Positions 37,010 to 41,059 of a stretch of 41,059 nt of DNA are shown piece by piece (the stretch's first letter is position 1; each line of letters starts with the position of its first letter). Position numbers and translations under genes: made by a program. Source of the stretch: Chloroflexota bacterium (GTDB lineage: Bacteria; Chloroflexota; Limnocylindria; Limnocylindrales; CSP1-4); assembly GCA_013698095.1 (NCBI GenBank), contig JACCVQ010000004.1:1-41059 (forward strand), written 5' to 3'. The notes under the pieces were generated by a model that was given only the letters and a program-made list of their open reading frames with translations, had not been told where the DNA came from and searched no databases.

Positions 37010-37010
37010 C
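36999..37010 (+). other. Candidate attachment site, left copy
   Basis: TGGGGGCACCAC covers the acceptor 3' end of tRNA-Glu. An exact copy at 38427-38438 marks the other edge of a 1.4-kb islet. Confidence 0.5.
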
Positions 37011-37015
37011 CCGCT

Positions 37016-37145
37016 GTCTTTCGAAAAACGGGCGGACGGGTGGCGTCCAGGCGATCGAGTCGAGTTTGCGGTCCCGGATGACGACCCGCTCGATGAGGAT
37101 CCGGCAGAGCTCCTCCCGCCGGGCCGGTCGACGCCACCGCGATCG
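37016..37145 (-). pseudogene. C-terminal remnant of a serine recombinase
   Basis: On the minus strand the frame reads RREELCRILIERVVIRD, then SIAWTPPVRPFFERQ, strongly reminiscent of the C-terminal end of large serine recombinases found beside tRNA genes. The frame has high G/C at third positions up to about 37145 and then loses it. Everything before the C-terminus is missing, and the frame runs without a stop into the tRNA antisense. I read it as the relic of the enzyme that inserted an element at tRNA-Glu. The call is by recalled similarity, not a search. Confidence 0.5.
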
Positions 37146-37260
37146 CCGCTGGGAGCTCTGGTGAACCCGATCGAGCCGGCTCGGGCGGGGCTTATGCAGA
37201 CGTTCACGAGCGTCGAGGAGTACATCGAGTGGCTGACGTTCCACCTGAAGTGACAGCGAC
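37146..37260 (+). other. Islet segment with a possible gene fragment
   Basis: On the plus strand an open frame ends at 37253 with LMQTFTSVEEYIEWLTFHLK and shows G/C-rich third positions, like the tail of a coding gene. It has no recognisable start or family and may be a truncated gene left by deletion. It abuts the recombinase remnant. Confidence 0.3.
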
Positions 37261-38100
37261 GTGCCGCTAAGCATCGACAAAGCCGGCTCGACGGCTGTCC
37301 TCGACGGTCCGTGGACCGCGGAGGACAGCGCAGCGTTCGAGCGCGCCCGGCCGACTCGTCTTGTCGTTGGCGCTTCGCCGGACCTCGACTTCTTGAAGGA
37401 CCTTCCGCCGCTGCGCGACCTGGAGGTGCACCGTCTGCCCCTCCGGGACATCAGTCCAGTTGCGTGGCAGACCGAGCTTCGCTCCTTGTCCATCAACGCC
37501 TACTTCAAGGTCGGCGTGGACTTCTCGAAGCTCCCGGCCCTCGAAACGCTCCATCTCGACTGGGGTCCAGGTGCGGAGACCCTGGTCGCCGCCCGAGGAC
37601 TCGAGGACCTGTCGATCAACCGGCTGTCGGGAACGGACCTCAGCGCGTTGCGACCGTTGACTCGGCTTCGGCGCCTTCGACTCGCGAACAGTCGGTCGAT
37701 CACGTCTCTCGACGGCATCGGCGCCTTCCGGCAGGTCGAGGCGATCCGGCTCCTCGACCTGCGCTCGCTCGTGGACCTATCGGCGATCGGCGAGGTCGCG
37801 AAGTCCCTTCGATCGCTCGAGTTCAACACGTGTCGCAGGATCGGTCGACTCGATGCGATCGCGTCGCTTCACGCGCTCACGCGCCTCCTGGTTAACAACT
37901 GCGGGAACATCGAGTCGCTCGCCCCGGTCGCGGGCATACCCCTGAGGACGTTTCTGTTCTACGAAGCGACCAACATCGTTGACGGTCGCGTCGATCGGTT
38001 GCTCGAAATGGCTGACCTTCGCGACACGGCCTTCGCCGACCGTCGGCACTACACGCACACTCTCGGGGCCATCGAAGCCGCGCTCGCCGGCCGCCGCTAG
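37261..38100 (+). CDS. Leucine-rich-repeat protein in the tRNA-Glu islet
   Basis: The 279-residue protein has repeated units of about 22 residues with the pattern LxxLxLxxxxx (for example LRRLRLANSRSITSLDGI, LRSLEFNTCRRIGRLDAI, LTRLLVNNCGNIESLAPV), a soluble LRR solenoid with no signal peptide or membrane helix. The GTG start is weakly supported. Bacterial LRR proteins of this soluble type are often of unknown role. It is the only intact cargo between the two copies of TGGGGGCACCAC, which suggests acquisition by transfer. Third-position G/C looks somewhat lower than in the flanking genes. Confidence 0.75.
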   Translation: MPLSIDKAGSTAVLDGPWTAEDSAAFERARPTRLVVGASPDLDFLKDLPPLRDLEVHRLPLRDISPVAWQTELRSLSINAYFKVGVDFSKLPALETLHLDWGPGAETLVAARGLEDLSINRLSGTDLSALRPLTRLRRLRLANSRSITSLDGIGAFRQVEAIRLLDLRSLVDLSAIGEVAKSLRSLEFNTCRRIGRLDAIASLHALTRLLVNNCGNIESLAPVAGIPLRTFLFYEATNIVDGRVDRLLEMADLRDTAFADRRHYTHTLGAIEAALAGRR

Positions 38101-38426
38101 CCCCGAAAGCCCTACCGCCACGCTCAGGCACGATGACTGAATAGTGTCCAGGGCGATGGACGTTCTCGTCCCGGCGCTCATGGCAGCCGGTCACCGATTA
38201 CTGACCAGAAAGCCGAGACAGGAGGCTGCCATGCGGGGTGGCGCCGGAGTCGGCGGAGCCAAGGATCGATTATGCGACCGGTGACGCCTAGTCGAACCCG
38301 GCAGGACGCCGTCAGGCTGGCGCCCGGCGGTCTTGGTCATTGTCGCGCCGGTCGGGCGCGCGGCGTCAGGCGACATACCAGGCCAGCGGATCGTTGTCGG
38401 ACAGCGGGAGGGTGCTTGAGACCTCC

Positions 38427-38438
38427 TGGGGGCACCAC
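38427..38438 (+). other. Candidate attachment site, right copy
   Basis: TGGGGGCACCAC is an exact 12-base copy of the tRNA-Glu 3' end, and CG follows one base later in both copies. Confidence 0.5.
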
Positions 38439-38528
38439 TCGAATCCGACCTTTCCGGGGCCTCACGCCAGCCACCGGCAGGCCTGCTGGAGGCCCCAGCG
38501 GGCCGCCGCTTGGTCCGGGCGACGCTGC

Positions 38529-38534
38529 TACCAT
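38529..38534 (+). promoter_or_regulatory. -10 box (TACCAT) of the small unknown gene
   Basis: TACCAT lies 7 bases before the ATG at 38542 and supports that start and a leaderless message. Confidence 0.45.
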
Positions 38535-38541
38535 CGCGCCG

Positions 38542-38904
38542 ATGGACATCATGGGGATCAGGATCCCGACCGTCATCGAGGACAACGTCGCGCGCCGCTG
38601 CGACGGCTGCCTCCAGGTGATCGCGGGCACGCCGTGGCGGATCAATCTCCTTGACAGCGTCGCGACCGAGATCGCCGCCCCGTGGACGGACACCCTCGCC
38701 GTCAATCCGGGACCGTTCGAGTTCCATTCCGACGACGCCTGCGTCAGGCGCTGGCTGGCCAGTCGCGACTTCCTGTTCTGCCGCAAGGGCCGGGTTCGCG
38801 AGATCATGCGCCCAATCCCGATCCCGAGCGCCGACGGATCCTCGCTCCGGTGGGGCGTCTGCGACGGGATCCACCGCGACGACCACGAGCTCGTCCCCGC
38901 CTGA
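38542..38904 (+). CDS. Small hypothetical protein with four cysteines
   Basis: The 120-residue protein has no membrane segment or signal. Cysteines occur in RRCDGC, DDACVRRW, FLFCRKG and GVCDGIHRDDHE; the first CxxC and later Cys/His could bind zinc. The Trp-rich FHSDDACVRRWLASRDFLFC reminds of short zinc-ribbon-like proteins, but I recognise no family. The start is set by the TACCAT box. It is a lone gene between the islet and the BldC-like regulator. Confidence 0.65.
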   Translation: MDIMGIRIPTVIEDNVARRCDGCLQVIAGTPWRINLLDSVATEIAAPWTDTLAVNPGPFEFHSDDACVRRWLASRDFLFCRKGRVREIMRPIPIPSADGSSLRWGVCDGIHRDDHELVPA

Positions 38905-38961
38905 GGTGTGGCCGCCGCCGGCCCGCCGGCCCGGAGGCGGCGAGCAGCCCGGGGCGTTGGT

Positions 38962-38990
38962 TTGACGGCCGCCGAATCCGATCGGATAAT
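38962..38990 (+). promoter_or_regulatory. Strong vegetative-type promoter of the BldC-like gene
   Basis: TTGACG (38962-38967) and GATAAT (38985-38990) are separated by exactly 17 bases, the best promoter match in the window. Transcription would start near 38997, giving a leader of about 47 bases. In the leader AGATTT is repeated directly at 39018-39023 and 39028-39033, 10 bases apart, a possible site for the MerR/BldC-like product itself. Confidence 0.6.
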
Positions 38991-39043
38991 CCGCCTACCG
39001 GCTCGCAGGCCGGACCGAGATTTACCTAGATTTCGTTGCAAGG

Positions 39044-39775
39044 ATGTGCACTGCCGTGCCCGCCATCACGCGTTCCAGCCGCGTCGCGACCGATGGACCG
39101 TTGTCACTCGGACCGGCCAGCCGGCTCCTCGGGGTCGACCCCGACACGCTCCGGCGGTGGGCCGACGAGGGACGGATCGAGGCGTTCACGACGGCCGGCG
39201 GTCACCGCCGCTTCCATCGCGCCACGGTCGAGCGGATCCTCGAGGCGCGCCGTCACGACGCGACCCTCCGGCTCGCCACCCTCGGGGCCACGACCGACCG
39301 CTTGTCGCGGGCCTACCGCCGCGGCTACTCCCACGGGGCGGCGGCCGGCGAAGTCCGCGATGCGATCCCGTCGGGCGATCGCGATTCGTTTCGCGACAGT
39401 GGCCGGCGCCTCGTCGCGGCTCTTCTCGAGCATCTCGACGCCCAGGACGATTCGGCCCGGGAGCACGCTGAGCACGCGGCCATCGCCGCCACGGACGAGC
39501 TCACCGGGCAGCTGGTCGCGTCGGGCATCGGGCCGGCCGAGGCCGTGTCGCTGTTCGTGGCATCGCGCCGGCCGTTCCTCGCCGAGCTTGGCGCGATCGC
39601 CCGCCGTCGCTCGCTCGACCCGGACCGCCTGACCGCGATCTACGACAGCTCGTCGATGCTTCTGGATCGCCTCCTGATCCGGCTCGTCTCGTCCTATCCG
39701 GCAGCGGTGCCGCCGCCGTCGGTCCCCATCCACGCTGTCGAGCCCCGCGGCGGGCCTGTCCGACGGCCGGCCTGA
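39044..39775 (+). CDS. BldC/MerR-like DNA-binding regulator with C-terminal helical domain
   Basis: The 243-residue protein has a winged HTH of the MerR/excisionase kind at residues 22-68: LSLGPASRLLGVDPDTLRRW followed by the wing AGGHRRFHRATVERIL, very like BldC. BldC proteins bind direct repeats. The remainder (residues 75-235) is helical (LVAALLEHLDAQ, SLFVASRRPFLAELGAIARR) and could be a sensor or oligomerisation part. It is preceded by a strong promoter and a direct repeat, so autoregulation is plausible. It overlaps none of its neighbours; the membrane protein gene begins 5-8 bases after its stop. Confidence 0.8.
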   Translation: MCTAVPAITRSSRVATDGPLSLGPASRLLGVDPDTLRRWADEGRIEAFTTAGGHRRFHRATVERILEARRHDATLRLATLGATTDRLSRAYRRGYSHGAAAGEVRDAIPSGDRDSFRDSGRRLVAALLEHLDAQDDSAREHAEHAAIAATDELTGQLVASGIGPAEAVSLFVASRRPFLAELGAIARRRSLDPDRLTAIYDSSSMLLDRLLIRLVSSYPAAVPPPSVPIHAVEPRGGPVRRPA

Positions 39776-39783
39776 TCGACGTG

Positions 39784-40956
39784 ATGCCGTCGCCCTGGCT
39801 GCCTGCCGCCACGGCCGTCCTGGCCCTGGTGTTCGCGGTTGCCCTGCTCGATCAATGGCGCGAGCGGCGTCAGGCGTTCCAACTGGTCTGGGCGCTCGGG
39901 ATGCTCTTCTACGGGATCGGTGCCGGGGCTGAGGCGCTGGCGTCCTTCGGCGGAACCTGGAGCGAGCCGCTCTACCGGGCGTGGTACCTGACCGGCGCCG
40001 TGTGGACCGCGGGTTGGCTCGGTCTCGGAACCGCGTTCCTCCTCGGCCGGACGCGGTTCGGCTACTCCTTCGCCCTGTGCCTCTTCCTGGCCGGGCTGTT
40101 CACGTTCCTCGTCCGCAACCGGCCGGAGTACGCCGGGGCGGGCAGCTTGCCGCTCCTCTACTTCATCGCGGCCGGCGTCCTCGCCCTGGCGGTTGCGGTG
40201 GAGACGTATTTCGCCAACGACCGCTGGCCGCGGCTGGCAGCGGTCGCGGTGGTCGGCGCAACGCTCCTGTCGATTGTCCTGATGGCCACGACGACGCTCG
40301 CCGCGCCGGGCTACGCCGTCGATCCCGTGACCGGCGTGCCCCGGGCCGACCTGTTCCCGGGCAGTCTCCGCCTCCTCACCCCGTTCCTGAACATCAGCGG
40401 CGCCTTCGCCCTCGTCCTCGGCGCGGTGTTCTCGGCGTATGTCTTCATGCCCAAGCGGCGGGTCCTGCCGTACTCACTTGACCCCACCCAGCCCGGCGAC
40501 CAGTTCCTGTTCAACCTCCTGATCGCGCCGGTCGCGATCCTCGTGAACCTCGTCGTCTCGCTGCCCGGTGCGATTCGGGCGATGCTGGCCGGCCGGATCC
40601 ACAGCCGGGTGCCGGCAACGCTCCTGATCGCGGTCGGCGCGTTCATCCCGACGATCACCGACTCGCTCAACCGGTTCGGTGCGACCGAGCTGTTCCAGCT
40701 CGGCAAGTTCCTTGGCGTCGTCTTCCTGTTCGCGGGCTTCCTCGTCTCGATTGAGACGTTCCGCCAGATCCGGATCCCGTTCACGTCATTCGCCCTTCGG
40801 GGCACGCGCGCCGAGCGCATCGGCGCGGCCGGGACCGATGAACGGCCCAGCGCCGATCCCGAAGCCGGAGCCGGCGTCGACACGGATTCTGACGACGGTC
40901 AGGCGGCCGGCGGGCGACCGACCGGCCAGCCGGCTGGGACGACCGTCACGGGCTGA
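39784..40956 (+). CDS. Polytopic membrane protein of unknown function
   Basis: The 390-residue protein has about nine hydrophobic segments in the first 330 residues (for example AVLALVFAVALL, GWLGLGTAFLLG, LPLLYFIAAGVLALAVAV, LLIAPVAILVNLVVSLPG) and a hydrophilic, Asp/Gly-rich tail of about 60 residues. Either ATG 39784 or GTG 39781 can start it. It lies directly behind the BldC-like regulator gene and is probably co-transcribed with it, so it may be a target or partner. No family is recognised. Confidence 0.75.
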   Translation: MPSPWLPAATAVLALVFAVALLDQWRERRQAFQLVWALGMLFYGIGAGAEALASFGGTWSEPLYRAWYLTGAVWTAGWLGLGTAFLLGRTRFGYSFALCLFLAGLFTFLVRNRPEYAGAGSLPLLYFIAAGVLALAVAVETYFANDRWPRLAAVAVVGATLLSIVLMATTTLAAPGYAVDPVTGVPRADLFPGSLRLLTPFLNISGAFALVLGAVFSAYVFMPKRRVLPYSLDPTQPGDQFLFNLLIAPVAILVNLVVSLPGAIRAMLAGRIHSRVPATLLIAVGAFIPTITDSLNRFGATELFQLGKFLGVVFLFAGFLVSIETFRQIRIPFTSFALRGTRAERIGAAGTDERPSADPEAGAGVDTDSDDGQAAGGRPTGQPAGTTVTG

Positions 40957-41059
40957 GGCTGCTGGCAGCCGGCGGCGATCGGCTCCGCCCAGCGCGTGGC
41001 CGCCTCGGCTCGGCACTGCCCGGCGGCGGGACCGCGCGCGCCTCGAGCGCACCTCACCC

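Larger units (their letters stand above)
38101..38541. other. Right part of the islet and its flank, no clear gene
   Basis: The 441 bases contain a nested inverted repeat at 38180-38232, a 17-codon frame starting at 38231 behind GGAGG (MRGGAGVGGAKDRLCDR), and the right copy of the tRNA 3' end at 38427-38438. Beyond that lies the TACCAT box of the next gene (38529-38534). I see no complete gene; it reads as decayed mobile DNA. Confidence 0.5.

Noticed and set aside
36855..37015. Minus-strand protein reading GFEPLISTLKGWRPRPLDDEG
   Set aside because: This is the translated antisense of tRNA-Glu, a familiar false gene. Only the part beyond the tRNA (37016-37145) has coding character.
40957..41059. 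GGCTGCTGGCAGCC hairpin after the last gene
   Set aside because: A 6-bp stem with a 2-base loop and no T-run is too weak to call a terminator.

Overview
The window is about 41 kb of very GC-rich bacterial DNA with dense coding, strong G/C preference at third codon positions, many GTG and TTG starts and many 4-base start/stop overlaps. The protein set (DUF3105 and DUF5667-like proteins, Ser/Pro/Ala-rich lipoproteins, Ig/DUF11 surface proteins, a BldC-like HTH protein, a separate FchA) suggests a high-GC Chloroflexota, possibly of the Limnocylindria type, or less likely an actinobacterium. This placement is inference from gene content, since no rRNA is present. Many genes have a TAnnnT box only 6-8 bases before the start codon, which points to widespread leaderless mRNAs.

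Layout. 93-3485: a one-carbon operon fchA-folD-fhs. 3482-5190: three exported proteins on the minus strand, including a cupredoxin lipoprotein and a His/Asp-rich membrane protein. 5249-7271: an MFS transporter and a DedA-family protein. 7326-12622: hutH, a GNAT-like protein, a VOC protein, a lipoprotein and hutU. 12722-14122: a second MFS transporter behind an operator-like palindrome. 14302-16667: ftcD-hutI. 16786-21025: a degenerate metallo-beta-lactamase-fold protein, a zinc metallopeptidase lipoprotein and argS. 21173-26277: two surface proteins with long structured leaders and strong terminators. 26408-34031: a minus-strand run (DUF3105, FAH hydrolase, tdh, kbl, PHP phosphatase, ECF sigma, anti-sigma-like, MBL hydrolase). 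34250-36874: membrane proteins, a methyltransferase-like protein and a GT4 glycosyltransferase. 36933-38438: tRNA-Glu followed by a small islet with a recombinase remnant and a leucine-rich-repeat gene. 38542-40956: a small unknown protein, a BldC-like regulator and a polytopic membrane protein.

How the genes work together. hutH, hutU, hutI and ftcD take histidine to glutamate, with the formimino group passed to tetrahydrofolate. fchA, folD and fhs then handle the one-carbon unit. No formiminoglutamase (hutG) is seen, so the folate route appears to be the only exit. FolD here has lost the lysine needed for cyclohydrolase activity (isoleucine instead), while the separate FchA next to it belongs to a family with cyclodeaminase and cyclohydrolase members. 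This suggests a split of labour in place of the usual bifunctional FolD. tdh-kbl add threonine breakdown to glycine and acetyl-CoA, so the window as a whole leans towards amino-acid catabolism.

Other points worth attention are the tRNA-Glu islet with matching 12-base ends, the switch-like leader of the large surface protein, the loss of the axial methionine in the cupredoxin, and an altered HIGH motif in ArgRS.
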